From positions 927,501-991,500 of the forward strand of contig NZ_CP155559.1 in the NCBI RefSeq assembly GCF_022095615.2: a stretch of DNA of 64,000 nt, given 5' to 3'. The stretch is from Bacillus thuringiensis. Its GTDB lineage: Bacteria; Bacillota; Bacilli; Bacillales; Bacillaceae_G. Positions within the stretch are counted from its first letter, which is position 1, and each line of letters starts with the position of its first letter. Shown here piece after piece: positions 1 to 8,710 of the stretch. A program made the position numbers and the translations under genes. The notes below the pieces were generated by a model. It was given only the letters and a program-made list of their open reading frames with translations. It searched no databases and was not told the origin of the DNA.

Positions 1-178
1 CTTCTTTTTATTTGTAAATAAAGTGGATGTAAATTTAAAATGATGACCTCCACCCTGTCAAGATAAAGGTCTAAATTCATCTATATTATTAAAATTTTCT
101 ATATATTCCCTTGCACCTCCCCCAACGTCACCCCCTAACCTAAAGAAGACAAATCAAAAAGGGGGGACCAAACCACTC

Positions 179-503
179 ATGAAAACCACCACAAAAGAAA
201 ACAGAAACACCATCATCATGCTACTACTCTCAGCTGCAATAGGAATCTTTTCATCACTACTCATGTACATCACACTGGCACGTAAAAATAAGGTGTACAA
301 ATACCATTGCCGAAAGGCGTTCAATTTTTCTTCTATTTAATATTAGTTCGCGTATTAGTGATGTTTTGTTTTGGATCGTATTTGTTTTTGAGGTAGTTCA
401 AGTGATTTTTGTTGCGTGGAAAGTAATACGCGACGAGCCATATCGTTATTTCATTCGAATTCCGTTATTTAAAGAAGATAAGTACACGGTGGAAGGAGAA
501 TAG
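179..503 (+). pseudogene. DUF4870-like small membrane protein, frameshifted
   Basis: An ATG at 179 opens a 53-codon frame with a hydrophobic segment and then KVYKYHCRKAFNF, which fits the conserved YHxxxAFNFQ block of DUF4870 membrane proteins. The frame stops at 338-340 just after a run of five T. One extra base there would let it continue as a hydrophobic segment (FFYLILVRVLVMFCF), and a second shift near 385-395, again in a T run, enters a third frame that stays open to 503 and ends EPYRYFIRIPLF, like the YYRYPxxIRF tail of the family. The last frame ends directly against the next gene. Family assignment is by motif memory. Alternatively these are homopolymer errors in the assembly. Confidence 0.45.
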
Positions 504-758
504 GTGATGAAACAAGAAGTGGAGGTAAGGGGAAAGCGAACTTTTATCATGATTGCAGTATTTTTTATTGCAATTTATATCGTTTTACGAAAAAGAAAGT
601 ATGAGCATTTTTATGATGGTATTAGCGAGTATGAAAATCGTTATAGAGGAAATGTTCCTTTTGTATTACTTGTTGTAGGATTGTTTCAATATTGTAGGCA
701 GAATGAGATGAGTTTTTCTCATATGCTTCAGTATGCGAAAAAGAAGTTAGCGGAGTAG
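504..758 (+). CDS. Hypothetical small membrane protein
   Basis: An 84-residue protein starting at GTG 504 or, more likely, at ATG 507 with GGAAGGAGAA just upstream. One clear membrane segment (about residues 13-28, rich in I, V, F) is followed by a basic stretch RKRKYEH and a second hydrophobic stretch around residues 52-62. I do not recognise the family. It lies 8 bases before the MerR gene and directly after the broken DUF4870-like gene, so the three probably formed one operon in which the two small proteins are the likely partners or targets of the regulator. That link is inference from order only. Confidence 0.6.
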   Translation: MMKQEVEVRGKRTFIMIAVFFIAIYIVLRKRKYEHFYDGISEYENRYRGNVPFVLLVVGLFQYCRQNEMSFSHMLQYAKKKLAE

Positions 759-766
759 GTGATGAT

Positions 767-1510
767 ATGGCGTGGATGATTAGTGAGTTTGCAAGTGTTG
801 GGGATGTTACGGTGCGGACGCTTCGTTATTATGACAAGATTAATTTATTAAAGCCAAGCGATTATACTGAGGGTGGGCATCGGTTATATACGAAAGATGA
901 TTTGTATGTGCTGCAGCAAATTCAATCATTTAAGCATCTCGGTTTTTCGCTTGGGGAAATTCAAACTATTATATTGCAGCGTAATATTGAGGTGGAAGAT
1001 TTTTTAAGACAAATGGATTTTCAAAGAGAATTGCTTTTGGCAGAGCAAGAAAGAATTGCGAAGGTGCTTTCGCATATGGATGAGATGACGAAGAAGTTTC
1101 AAAAGGAAGAACGAGTGGATGTCGCTTTGTTTTCTTCATTTCTGTAAACTTTTATATGGGAGAAAGAAAATAAGGAATGGTTAGAGGAACACTTTTCAAA
1201 AGAGAGTGTCCAAATTTTTTATAATAATAAGGAACTAAAAGAAAAGTTTGATTGGCGATTTATGGATGTGATAGGGAAGTTGAAAAAGTATAAGGAAGAA
1301 GAGAAGGATCCGAGTCATCATGACGTTCAAGTTACCTTGAAGGAATTTTTCAATGTAATAGAAGAGGTAACGAACTATCTTGATACACCTCAAAGTGATA
1401 TAGAGGATATAATCCAAAAATCAACCCTCCCGTTATCCGAATTCCCAACCCTCTTCACAACCGAAGAAGAAAACTATATAAAAGAAGCAATTCAGCAGTT
1501 TAACACCTAG
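767..1510 (+). pseudogene. MerR-family regulator interrupted by an in-frame stop
   Basis: The N-terminal half (ATG 767, site GGTGATG) is a typical MerR winged-helix domain: GDVTVRTLRYYDKINLLKPS, then GHRLYTKDDLYVLQQIQSFK and a coiled coil. TAA at 1145-1147 ends it at 126 aa. The same frame then stays open without a stop for another 120 codons to 1510 (TFIWEKENKEWLEEHFSK onward), giving 247 codons, the usual size of MerR regulators with a TipAS-like or other C-terminal effector domain. The simplest reading is one substitution to TAA (for example from CAA) that removes the sensor half. A truncated, still DNA-binding protein is possible. There is no good ribosome site before the ATG at 1262. Confidence 0.8.
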
Positions 1511-1562
1511 TTAAACTGCTTTTCCATTATAATAGAAGAAAAACCCAACGGAGGAAAATCCC

Positions 1563-1883
1563 ATGCCAACCTACAACAAACTAATCAGAAACAAAATTCC
1601 ACAAATAATAAAAGCCAACGGAAAAACACCCACAACAAGAATCCTACCTGAAGAAGAATACATAAAAGAAATCTGCAAAAAAACAGAAGAAGAATTAACC
1701 GAATATCTAGAAGCAGACACAAAAGAACATAAACTAGAAGAATTATCCGACCTCCTGGAACTAATAAACGCCCTAGCCGAATACGAAGGCACAACACTAG
1801 AAGAAATAGATAAAATACGTAAAAAGAAAGCAGCCGAGCGGGGTGGCTTCCAAAATAGAATCTTCTTAAAAGATGTTAAGTGA
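1563..1883 (+). CDS. MazG-like nucleotide pyrophosphohydrolase / house-cleaning protein
   Basis: A 106-residue protein starting at ATG 1563 after GGAGGAAAATCCC. It has the small all-alpha MazG/PRA-PH-like pattern: YNKLIRNKIPQIIKANGK at the N terminus, then EEELTEYLEA and LEELSDLLELINALAE, which supply the ExxE plus ExxD acidic residues that bind magnesium. Family members hydrolyse non-canonical or excess nucleoside triphosphates; the substrate here cannot be told. The first two thirds of the gene are unusually rich in C and A with few G or T (codons AAC, ACC, CTA), unlike the neighbours, which may mark transfer or a strand bias. It stands alone, followed by a weak bcr1-like fragment. Confidence 0.8.
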   Translation: MPTYNKLIRNKIPQIIKANGKTPTTRILPEEEYIKEICKKTEEELTEYLEADTKEHKLEELSDLLELINALAEYEGTTLEEIDKIRKKKAAERGGFQNRIFLKDVK

Positions 1884-1888
1884 TAGAT

Positions 1889-1921
1889 TTAACTGGCTGT
1901 AAAAGCCGGATTGATTCAAGT
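1889..1921 (+). repeat. Decayed bcr1-like fragment
   Basis: The stretch AACTGGCTGTAAAAGCCGGA followed by TTGATTCAAG aligns with AACTGCCCGTAAAAGCCCGA plus TTGGTTCAAC, the middle of the bcr1 copies at 6648 and 60735. Only about 30 bases match, so this is a remnant or chance similarity. Confidence 0.35.
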
Positions 1922-2082
1922 TCCATTTTATTATTTAGAGGTTCTTTTATTTTGTATGGAAATGTCTTTCGTTTCATTTCTTTGGTGAATGATAAGTGGA
2001 ATTAATTGTAATAAAATTAAGTCAGGAGAGAATTTATATTGTATAATATATATAGATTGATAATAAAGGTGAGGGGTTAAGT

Positions 2083-3300
2083 ATGAATAAAAATTATAAG
2101 AAGTTAGCTGGAGTTGCGGCAACTGCTGTAATGGCAGTTACGATGGTAACAGGCGGAGTACAGGCACAAACAGTAGATATTGTGCAGGTAAGTGAGGTTG
2201 CAAATGCACAAGGGATTAAGCTGTATAACGTACCTATTACTTTTGATAAGACAGAATATACAATGAAAAAGGGTACAACTGGTGTTGTAAATAATTTATT
2301 AGATTTACTTGGTGTGAAGGCACAGGTACAGACTCCAGAGGGGCTTCGAAGTCTAGAATATTATGTAGATTATGAGTTTAGTTCTGTGGATGTAGATAAA
2401 GTAGGGGACTACCGTGTTACGTTTGTCTTGGATAGAAAAGATGATGATGGGAAAGCAAGGTTTGTAGGTAAGGGAGAGGCTGTTATCCATGTTGTAGATA
2501 ATAGAGTTCCTGCTTTTACGTTTAAGAATGGAGAGATGGTTGCACATGTAGGTGATACGTTCAATCCTTCCAATTACGTTATAGCTACAGATGTTGAAGA
2601 TGGAGATATTACGAGTCGGGTTAAGGTATTTGACTCTAAAACGGGTAAGTTACTGGGGGATTTAAATCAAGAAGGGACATACAAAGTACAATTTACGGTT
2701 AAAGACAGTGATGGAAATCTGACTGTGGAAGAGAGAACGTTAAAGGTGCTACCGAAGAAGGAAGATGGAAAACAATCCGTATTTAAAGATGTCCCGAAAA
2801 ATCATTGGTCTGAAGACGCAATTAACGATTTAGAAAAAAAAGGTTTGGTTAACGGATATGGTGATGGAAGATTTGGATTTGGAGACAATGTAACGCGAGG
2901 TCAAGTGGCTTCATTAATTAGTCGTTATCTGAATTTAGGGGACGTACAGGGTAGTTCAATGTTTACAGATACAAAAGGTGATATGTTCGAGAAGGATATT
3001 GAAAAAGTAGGTCGTATGGGAATCATGGTAGGTGACGGTACTGGGGAATTTAGACCGAAAGATACTTTAACACGTTATGAAATGGCAGCTGTAATGAAGA
3101 AGGCGTTTAACTTAGAGACACAAAGTAATGAAAACTATGTAGATGTACCAAAAGATCATTGGGCATATGACTACACACGCATTTTATATGGAAACAAAAT
3201 TTCGATAGGTGTAGGTAATGGTAAGTTCGCAGGAGATGCAGTTGTAAAACGTGAACAGTATGTACAATTCCTATATAACCAAATGATAAGAAAAGCTTAA
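2083..3300 (+). CDS. S-layer homology (SLH) domain cell-surface protein
   Basis: A 405-residue exported protein starting at ATG 2083 after GGTGAGGGG. The N terminus is a signal peptide (basic MNKNYKKLAG, hydrophobic AATAVMAVTMVTGG, cleavage after VQAQ region). Residues about 138-225 look like a DUF5011/HYR-type Ig-like domain (VDNRVPAFTF, DVEDGDITSRV, GTYKVQFTVKDSDGN). Three SLH modules fill the C terminus, near 234-283, 292-343 and 352-402 (FKDVPKNHWSEDAI, GYGDGRFGFGDNVTRGQ, DVPKDHWAYDYT). In the B. cereus group SLH modules bind pyruvylated secondary cell-wall polysaccharide, so this is a surface-anchored protein. The first 135 residues have no assignment. A TATAAT sits at 2042-2047. A terminator follows directly. 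Confidence 0.9.
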   Translation: MNKNYKKLAGVAATAVMAVTMVTGGVQAQTVDIVQVSEVANAQGIKLYNVPITFDKTEYTMKKGTTGVVNNLLDLLGVKAQVQTPEGLRSLEYYVDYEFSSVDVDKVGDYRVTFVLDRKDDDGKARFVGKGEAVIHVVDNRVPAFTFKNGEMVAHVGDTFNPSNYVIATDVEDGDITSRVKVFDSKTGKLLGDLNQEGTYKVQFTVKDSDGNLTVEERTLKVLPKKEDGKQSVFKDVPKNHWSEDAINDLEKKGLVNGYGDGRFGFGDNVTRGQVASLISRYLNLGDVQGSSMFTDTKGDMFEKDIEKVGRMGIMVGDGTGEFRPKDTLTRYEMAAVMKKAFNLETQSNENYVDVPKDHWAYDYTRILYGNKISIGVGNGKFAGDAVVKREQYVQFLYNQMIRKA

Positions 3301-3318
3301 GTTACATATTAGGAGAGA

Positions 3319-3348
3319 AGCGGGAGTATAGATGCTCCCGTTTTTTTA
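3319..3348 (+). terminator. Rho-independent terminator of the SLH gene
   Basis: CGGGAG, a 7-base loop and CTCCCG followed by seven T residues. Confidence 0.85.
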
Positions 3349-3594
3349 TTAGGCCATGTAAAGAATATTAATTCATAAATAAGAAAATGAGTATGTTTAT
3401 AAAAACGAATGATGCTAACCCCTCCTAAGCCCCTTACAAGCCCCTACCAAGTAATAAATCACTAAGAAAAAACATAACAAAACAAAAACACCAACAAACA
3501 CCGTAGTAGGAGTCGAAAAAAATTTTGAAATAACACGCCAAAAACCCAGCCCTCCTTCCTATATATAGTACAAAGAGGAAATTTTCATTTTTGA
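3349..3594. other. Intergenic region with a C/A-rich, G/T-poor block
   Basis: No gene is visible. From about 3418 to 3560 the plus strand is strongly C- and A-rich (CCCCTCC, CCCCTTAC, CCCCTACC, then CACCAACAAACACC). A similar composition occurs near 110-290 and 1420-1830. The reason is unknown. Confidence 0.4.
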
Positions 3595-3615
3595 ATGAGA
3601 ATGGGAGGAATTTGG

Positions 3616-4458
3616 ATGGCGGTGTATCGTACTGTGCAGGTGAATTTTTGGCAGGATGATTTTGTTTTGGATTTGACGCCGGAGGAGCGGTATTTTTATG
3701 TGTATTTGTTAACTTGTTCGAAGACGACGCAGTGTGGGATTTTTCCTTTTCCGAAGCGGTTAGCTGAAATGGAGACGGGTTATAATCGGGAGACTGTTGA
3801 TAAGCTTGTGCAGCGCTTCATTGATTATGGAAAGATTCTTTATGATGCGGATACGCGGGAGTTATTCGTTTTAAATTGGCTTCGTTATAATCCTGTGACG
3901 AATACGAATGTGGAGAAGTGTGTGCTTCGTGAGCTTAAGGGTGTGAAGAATAAGGAGTTTGTACATATGTTTCTTCAGAAGTGTGTAGAGGAGGAGCTGA
4001 ATGTTCCGATGCTTTTAGCGCATTTCGGTATGCCGAGTGATTTGGCTGTGGATGATGTTGAGCCAGTTTGTGAGGAGACAGAGGAAGAGACGGGGAGTCG
4101 CGTGTTTTCTTTTTATGAGCAGCATTTCGGTAGTTTGTCTCCTCATACTGTGGAGGAACTGAGTGCGTGGATGGAAGATTTGTCAGAGGAGCTTGTGCTG
4201 AAGGCTCTTCAAATTGCGTTTGAGAATAATAAGCGGACGGTTGCTTATGTGAAGGGGATTTTGAGAGGGTGGCACGGGAAAGGATTTACGAAAGTATGTG
4301 AGGTTGAGGCGGATACGGCTAAGTTTCGGAAGAAGGAGTCGTCTGTTAGTACGGGGGAGACGGAGGAGTTTTTGGCGAGGTGTGAGGAGTGGGAGAAGAA
4401 TGCGCCATCTGAGGAAGAGTTGCAGCGCTTTTTAGCGGAGCGCGGGTGGCGGCCATGA
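3616..4458 (+). CDS. DnaD-domain replication protein (helicase loader-like)
   Basis: ATG 3616 is chosen because GGGAGG lies seven bases upstream; an ATG at 3595 is in frame but has no ribosome site. The 280-residue product has an N-terminal winged-helix-like part (VQVNFWQDDFVLDLTPEERY, FYVYLLTC, then AEMETGYNRETVDKLVQRF) and a C-terminal DnaD/DnaB2 domain (residues about 160-225) containing VKGILRGWHGKGF, which matches the family YLRDWHNKGI motif. DnaD proteins open origins and help load the replicative helicase. The stop overlaps the start of the DnaB-type helicase gene (ATGA), so the two are translationally coupled and probably act together, as in phage replication modules. Confidence 0.85.
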   Translation: MAVYRTVQVNFWQDDFVLDLTPEERYFYVYLLTCSKTTQCGIFPFPKRLAEMETGYNRETVDKLVQRFIDYGKILYDADTRELFVLNWLRYNPVTNTNVEKCVLRELKGVKNKEFVHMFLQKCVEEELNVPMLLAHFGMPSDLAVDDVEPVCEETEEETGSRVFSFYEQHFGSLSPHTVEELSAWMEDLSEELVLKALQIAFENNKRTVAYVKGILRGWHGKGFTKVCEVEADTAKFRKKESSVSTGETEEFLARCEEWEKNAPSEEELQRFLAERGWRP

Positions 4459-5741
4459 GTATTCAAAATGTAGAGGCGGAAAAGACGGTGTTAGGTTCTC
4501 TACTAATTGATGGAGAGCTTATTAAGGAGTGCCGTTTGACGGAGCAGTATTTTTCCCTATCAGTGCACAAGTCTATATTTCGGTTAATGCGAAAAATGGA
4601 AGAAGAGGGGCAACCGATTGATCTTGTGACGTTCATTTCTAGGGTAGATCCGAAGTTTTTAGAGGGGATCGGGGGAATGGAGTATTTTATAGGGTTAATG
4701 GATGGTGTGCCTACAACTGCCAACTTCTCTTATTATGAGGGGCTTGTTCGAGGTGCCTGGAAAATGTATCAGGCGGGTGTTCTCGGGCACAAGATGGGAG
4801 AGCGTCTTATTGCTGAGAAGAATGAGAAAATTATTGGTGAGACGATTACGGCACTTTGTGAGTTAGAGGAAAAGGACTGTGTATGTGAGTTTGATTTGAA
4901 GGATGCGCTAGTTGATTTATATGAAGATCTTCATCAAGATGCGAAAGAGATTACTGGTATTGAGACTGGTTATACATCGCTAAATAAAATGACGTGCGGA
5001 TTGCAGGAAGGTGATTTTGTTGTTCTTGGTGCGCGTCCTTCTATGGGAAAGACTGCGTTTGCGCTAAATGTTGGACTGCGTGCGGCGAAGTCTGGAGCGG
5101 CGGTAGGATTGTTTTCATTAGAGATGAGTAGTAAGCAATTGCTGAAAAGAATGGCGTCTTGCGTAGGTGAAGTGTCAGGAGGTAGGTTGAAAAATCCGAA
5201 GCATCGTTTTGCGATAGAGGACTGGGAAAAGGTGAGTAAGGCGTTTGCGGAAATTGGGGAATTACCATTTGAGATTTACGATAACGCAGGCATTTCGGTG
5301 CAAGATATTTGGATGCAAACTCGTAAGTTAAAGAGGAAGCACGGTGATAAGAAGCTTTTAGTTATTGTAGATTACTTGCAGCTTATTACGGGCGATTCGA
5401 AGCATAAGGGCAATCGATTTCAAGAGATTAGTGAGATTTCGCGTAAGCTTAAGTTATTAGCACGTGAATTAAATGTTTGTGTAGTAGCGTTGTCACAATT
5501 ATCTCGTTCTGTAGAGTCACGTCAAGATAAGCGTCCTCTTTTATCTGACCTAAGAGAGACAGGACAAATTGAGCAAGATGCGGATGTCATTATGCTTATG
5601 TATCGTGAAGATTATTACGATAAGGAAACGAAGCAGAAAGAGATGACGGAAATTCATGTGGCAAAGCATCGGAATGGGCCTGTTGGTAGTTTTAAGCTGA
5701 GGTTTTTGAAGGAGTTTGGGCAGTTTGTGGAGGGGAAATAG
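4455..5741 (+). CDS. DnaB-like replicative DNA helicase
   Basis: The start is ATG 4455, overlapping the DnaD stop; GTG 4446 is possible but gives an untypical N terminus. The 428-residue protein has a DnaB N-terminal domain (MSIQNVEAEKTVLGSLLIDG) and a RecA-like ATPase domain with Walker A GARPSMGKTAFAL, Walker B LLVIVDYLQLI, and the RETGQIEQDADVIMLMYRED segment (RESG in most DnaB). It would unwind DNA at a fork as a hexamer. Its paired DnaD gene and shorter length than chromosomal DnaC/DnaB (about 450 aa) suggest a phage- or plasmid-derived second helicase rather than the main one. No other phage genes are nearby. Confidence 0.9.
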   Translation: MSIQNVEAEKTVLGSLLIDGELIKECRLTEQYFSLSVHKSIFRLMRKMEEEGQPIDLVTFISRVDPKFLEGIGGMEYFIGLMDGVPTTANFSYYEGLVRGAWKMYQAGVLGHKMGERLIAEKNEKIIGETITALCELEEKDCVCEFDLKDALVDLYEDLHQDAKEITGIETGYTSLNKMTCGLQEGDFVVLGARPSMGKTAFALNVGLRAAKSGAAVGLFSLEMSSKQLLKRMASCVGEVSGGRLKNPKHRFAIEDWEKVSKAFAEIGELPFEIYDNAGISVQDIWMQTRKLKRKHGDKKLLVIVDYLQLITGDSKHKGNRFQEISEISRKLKLLARELNVCVVALSQLSRSVESRQDKRPLLSDLRETGQIEQDADVIMLMYREDYYDKETKQKEMTEIHVAKHRNGPVGSFKLRFLKEFGQFVEGK

Positions 5742-5772
5742 TGAAAAGGATCGAGTATCGCTTTGCAAATAA

Positions 5773-5818
5773 AATAAAGCATAAGTGTTCCATTTCATTA
5801 ACTTATGCTTTATTTTTT
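5773..5818. terminator. Bidirectional terminator
   Basis: AATAAAGCATAAGT and ACTTATGCTTTATT form a 14-base perfect stem flanked by A and T tracts, between the convergent helicase and TrmB genes. Confidence 0.85.
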
Positions 5819-5837
5819 GATTCTTTCAATATGTTTC

Positions 5838-6623
5838 TTATTTCCCCATAAAGAAAGATCTTCTCTCTGCAGTAATCCATTGCTGCAAATCATCTTGGCT
5901 ACGTCGGACAAGTCGATTTACTAACACATCATGCCATACATAATCCTCTAATAGGTATATATGAACGGGGTCATCTGTATAAAAAGCAATATTACGCTCT
6001 TCAAGTGATGGTCCATAAATCATCTCTGTAGAGTCTATCGATAAAATAAACCAATGTTCTGTAGACAAGGTTTCTGTATAAGGTGTTATGCGATGGGCTT
6101 CTAGATTTTTAATTGGATTTTCAACATGTAGGGTAATACCTTGTACTGTAACTTTATCAGCTACCGCAGATAGTTCCTCTTTTAATGCTTCATACATCTC
6201 ATCCCACATTGAAATGACAATACGTTGTTCTGCTTTTTTTATTAATGCCTGACAATAGCTAATGATTGTTTTATTGTCTTTTAAAGTAATCACTCGATTA
6301 TCCGTTTTTTCCTCGGAAGTTTCTAGTTTTTTTAATGAATCACTGATTCCTTCATAAGTAGACTGCCATTCTGATTGAGCCTTCTGTAAAAAGACTTCAA
6401 CCGGTAGAGGTGAATAGCGAGTGGTGTCATTTATTTCTTCCTTCATGACAATTCCTTTTTCTACAAGGTTACCCAAAATCTCATAAATTCGCGCTCTTGG
6501 GACACCCGAATCCTTACTCACTTGGTAGGCTGTGACAGGCCCTTGTTTAACAAGAGATACATAAGATTTAGCTTCATATTCATTAAAACCCATTTTTTTA
6601 AGCTGTTGCACTATGTAGTCCAC
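5838..6623 (-). CDS. TrmB-family transcriptional regulator
   Basis: The start is taken as GTG 6621-6623 (VDYIVQQLKKMGFNEYEAKS), with GGAGG nine bases upstream; a longer reading would run into a bcr1 repeat. The 261-residue protein has the TrmB winged helix at about residues 1-75 (GFNEYEAKSYVSLVKQGPV, SKDSGVPRARIYEILGNLVE) and a C-terminal regulatory domain with the phospholipase-D-like fold typical of the family (about 105-255). TrmB relatives sense sugars or other metabolites. The divergent TauE-type exporter at 6887 is the natural candidate target, but a bcr1 copy lies in the shared upstream region. Confidence 0.8.
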   Translation of the reverse strand: MDYIVQQLKKMGFNEYEAKSYVSLVKQGPVTAYQVSKDSGVPRARIYEILGNLVEKGIVMKEEINDTTRYSPLPVEVFLQKAQSEWQSTYEGISDSLKKLETSEEKTDNRVITLKDNKTIISYCQALIKKAEQRIVISMWDEMYEALKEELSAVADKVTVQGITLHVENPIKNLEAHRITPYTETLSTEHWFILSIDSTEMIYGPSLEERNIAFYTDDPVHIYLLEDYVWHDVLVNRLVRRSQDDLQQWITAERRSFFMGK

Positions 6624-6647
6624 TTTTTTCGTCCTCCGATGTTTGCT

Positions 6648-6805
6648 TTTATCCCGCTTTAACGGGCAGTAAGACCCCCACCTCAAAATTCAGCGGAAGC
6701 AAAGAAGTTAGGTGGGGGATCAACTGCCCGTAAAAGCCCGATTGGTTCAACTAATAATCAGCGGGGGATGAACAAAACCCCCCACTGATTAAAGTTTCAC
6801 TTTAT
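6648..6805. repeat. bcr1-type repeat, copy 1
   Basis: A 158 bp element bounded by TTTAT on both sides (6648-6652 and 6801-6805). It contains CCCGCTTTAACGGGCAGT, two internal hairpins built on CCCCCACC/GGTGGGGG and on a CCCCC-rich pair, GCCCGATTGGTTCAACTAAT and an AAAGTTTCACTTTAT end. Copies at 20272 and 60735 are alike. This fits bcr1, a B. cereus-group-specific ~155 bp mobile repeat with TTTAT target duplications. Confidence 0.85.
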
Positions 6806-6886
6806 ATTTCAACGTTACAATAACTGTTTACATTTAGCAAATTATTAGTTACTATTCTGATAGTGACTAAAGGGGAGGTTAATAAT

Positions 6887-7654
6887 ATGGATTTTTATTT
6901 AGACCCATCCGTATTAATTATTTTGATTGCTTTTGGATTTTTAGCTGCATTTATCGATTCAGTTGTAGGTGGTGGTGGACTCATTGCTTTACCAGCTTTA
7001 TTATTTACAGGACTGAATCCAGCAAGTGCAGTAGCTACGAACAAACTAGCGTCGACAATGGGGTGTGCAACTAGTAATATTGTGTTTTATCGTTCTGGTA
7101 ATCTTGATTTGAAATCGGCGTTTAAATTAGTTCCACTCACTTTCATAGGTTCCATAATAGGGGCATGGACCGTTCATTTAATGAACCCAGAACTACTGAA
7201 GCCATTGATGCTGATCATGCTTGGTGCGGTGGCTATTTATACGATATTCAAAAAGGATTGGGGTAGTATTTCCACTCATAAGAAATTGTCTGGTCGACAC
7301 GTCATTATTTTTACTTTTTTTGTTTTTACTATTGGTTTTTATGATGGATTTCTAGGTCCTGGAACAGGCTCATTTTTAATGTTTTCTCTTTTATTTATCG
7401 GGTATGATTTTTTAAAAGCAGCAGGTAATGCGAAGCTTCTTAATTTAGGAAGTAATGTTGGTGCATTGTTGATGTTTATGTATGTAGGGCAAGTAAACTA
7501 TGCGTATGGTTTTATAATGGGGATTGCTCAAATTGCTGGAGGGATTGTCGGCTCCAAATTTGCTATAAAAAAAGGAAGCGGGTATGTTCGTGCTCTTTTC
7601 ATTACAGTAACTTGTTTATTGTTAGCGAAAAATCTGTATGACTATGTGCAGTAA
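6887..7654 (+). CDS. TauE/SafE-family sulfite or organosulfur exporter (YfcA-like)
   Basis: ATG 6887 follows GGGGAGG by ten bases; an upstream in-frame start lacks a site. The 255-residue protein is almost entirely hydrophobic with about eight membrane segments. It has the TauE signatures FIDSVVGGGGLIALPALL near residues 22-39 and GFYDGFLGPGTGSFLMF near 150-166, an inverted repeat of the same glycine-rich motif. The family exports sulfite, sulfoacetate and related anions; the true substrate is unknown. It is divergent from the TrmB regulator, which may control it. Confidence 0.9.
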   Translation: MDFYLDPSVLIILIAFGFLAAFIDSVVGGGGLIALPALLFTGLNPASAVATNKLASTMGCATSNIVFYRSGNLDLKSAFKLVPLTFIGSIIGAWTVHLMNPELLKPLMLIMLGAVAIYTIFKKDWGSISTHKKLSGRHVIIFTFFVFTIGFYDGFLGPGTGSFLMFSLLFIGYDFLKAAGNAKLLNLGSNVGALLMFMYVGQVNYAYGFIMGIAQIAGGIVGSKFAIKKGSGYVRALFITVTCLLLAKNLYDYVQ

Positions 7655-7711
7655 GTAATGTAGAAAAGGTTAACTATGCAGGCTACATAAATATAATAAT
7701 TCCTTGTAACA

Positions 7712-7752
7712 TTTTTTAGATGCTACCTGATTCGAAGATAGCATCTAAAAAA
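7712..7752. terminator. Perfect inverted repeat after the TauE gene
   Basis: TTTTTTAGATGCTA and TAGCATCTAAAAAA are exact complements around a 13-base loop. There is no separate T tract beyond the stem, so termination is likely but not certain. Confidence 0.5.
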
Positions 7753-7822
7753 TTAAGGTAAGAAGGTGAAAATAATACAAACGAATATTTTCGGGGTATG
7801 TTTATGTACGTTAGCACAATAA

Positions 7823-8710
7823 CTATTCCATATTTTTTTTATAATTAGGCCGCAACAACCCCTTAAAATCCACCTCAGCAATCAACACACTTACTAATAT
7901 AAGCGTCGCTCCTAAGTATCCTTTCCCGGTAAGTGTTTCACCTGTGAAAACGAAAGCGAAGCCTGCGGAAAAAACAGGTTCTAATGAAAAAATAAGTCCG
8001 GTATGAGTAGGCGTCGTGTATTGCTGGGCGATAACTTGCACGATGAAAGCGACTGCAGTGCAAAATATGCTTAAGGCTAAGATGATGAGCCATGAGTTGG
8101 TTGTGCTAGGCAGTTTTGGCGTTTCGATAATGAATGAAAAAATAAGACTAAATAGGCCGACGAAACCGAGTTGTATGACTCCAAGTGCAATGGAGTTCAC
8201 ATGTTTTGTTACGCTTCCAGTGATGATGACGTGGATTGCATAAAATAAGGCTGACAGTATGCAAAATATATCACCGTTACCGATCTTGAATTCGCTCGTT
8301 AATGTTAATAAGCCGATTCCTATTATCGTTAAAAAGATTCCTACTATAACTTTCTTTTCTGGAATGTGTTTTAAAAATATAGCTGATAGTATCGGAATGA
8401 AAATGACTGTGAGACATAGTAAGAAGCCAGCATTTGAAACACTCGTATACTTTGTGCCGAAAGTCGCAAAAATGTAAACGATAAATAAGACAGAAGCGAG
8501 TATAAATGCATATTTTACAGTTTTAAAATCGACTTTGAATAAATGTTTGTAAAATATTAAACTTGATAAAAGAAAGGCGATAATAAATCGTAATGCGATT
8601 AAGTTGTATTCTTCTATGCCTTCAAGTCCAACCTTTGTAAGTAAGATGGATGCACCCCAAAAGAATGTAACTAGTAGTAGCCCTAAATCCGCTTTTAATT
8701 GTAGTTTCAT
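7823..8710 (-). CDS. EamA/DMT-family transporter
   Basis: A 295-residue protein starting at ATG 8710 after GAGGGAATAGAA. It has ten predicted membrane segments in two repeats of five, each an EamA domain: the first opens with LLLVTFFWGASILLTKVGL and the second with ILSALFYAIHVIITGSV. The conserved LIFSLEPVFSAGFAFVFTGE segment near residues 236-255 is typical of drug/metabolite transporters. Substrate unknown (amino acid or metabolite export in relatives). It is followed on the other side by a TetR gene read in the same direction, separated by a terminator, so linked control is not shown. Confidence 0.9.
   Translation of the reverse strand: MKLQLKADLGLLLVTFFWGASILLTKVGLEGIEEYNLIALRFIIAFLLSSLIFYKHLFKVDFKTVKYAFILASVLFIVYIFATFGTKYTSVSNAGFLLCLTVIFIPILSAIFLKHIPEKKVIVGIFLTIIGIGLLTLTSEFKIGNGDIFCILSALFYAIHVIITGSVTKHVNSIALGVIQLGFVGLFSLIFSFIIETPKLPSTTNSWLIILALSIFCTAVAFIVQVIAQQYTTPTHTGLIFSLEPVFSAGFAFVFTGETLTGKGYLGATLILVSVLIAEVDFKGLLRPNYKKNME

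Noticed and set aside
3616..5741. Prophage
   Set aside because: A DnaD/DnaB pair alone; no integrase, repressor, terminase, portal or tail genes in the window.
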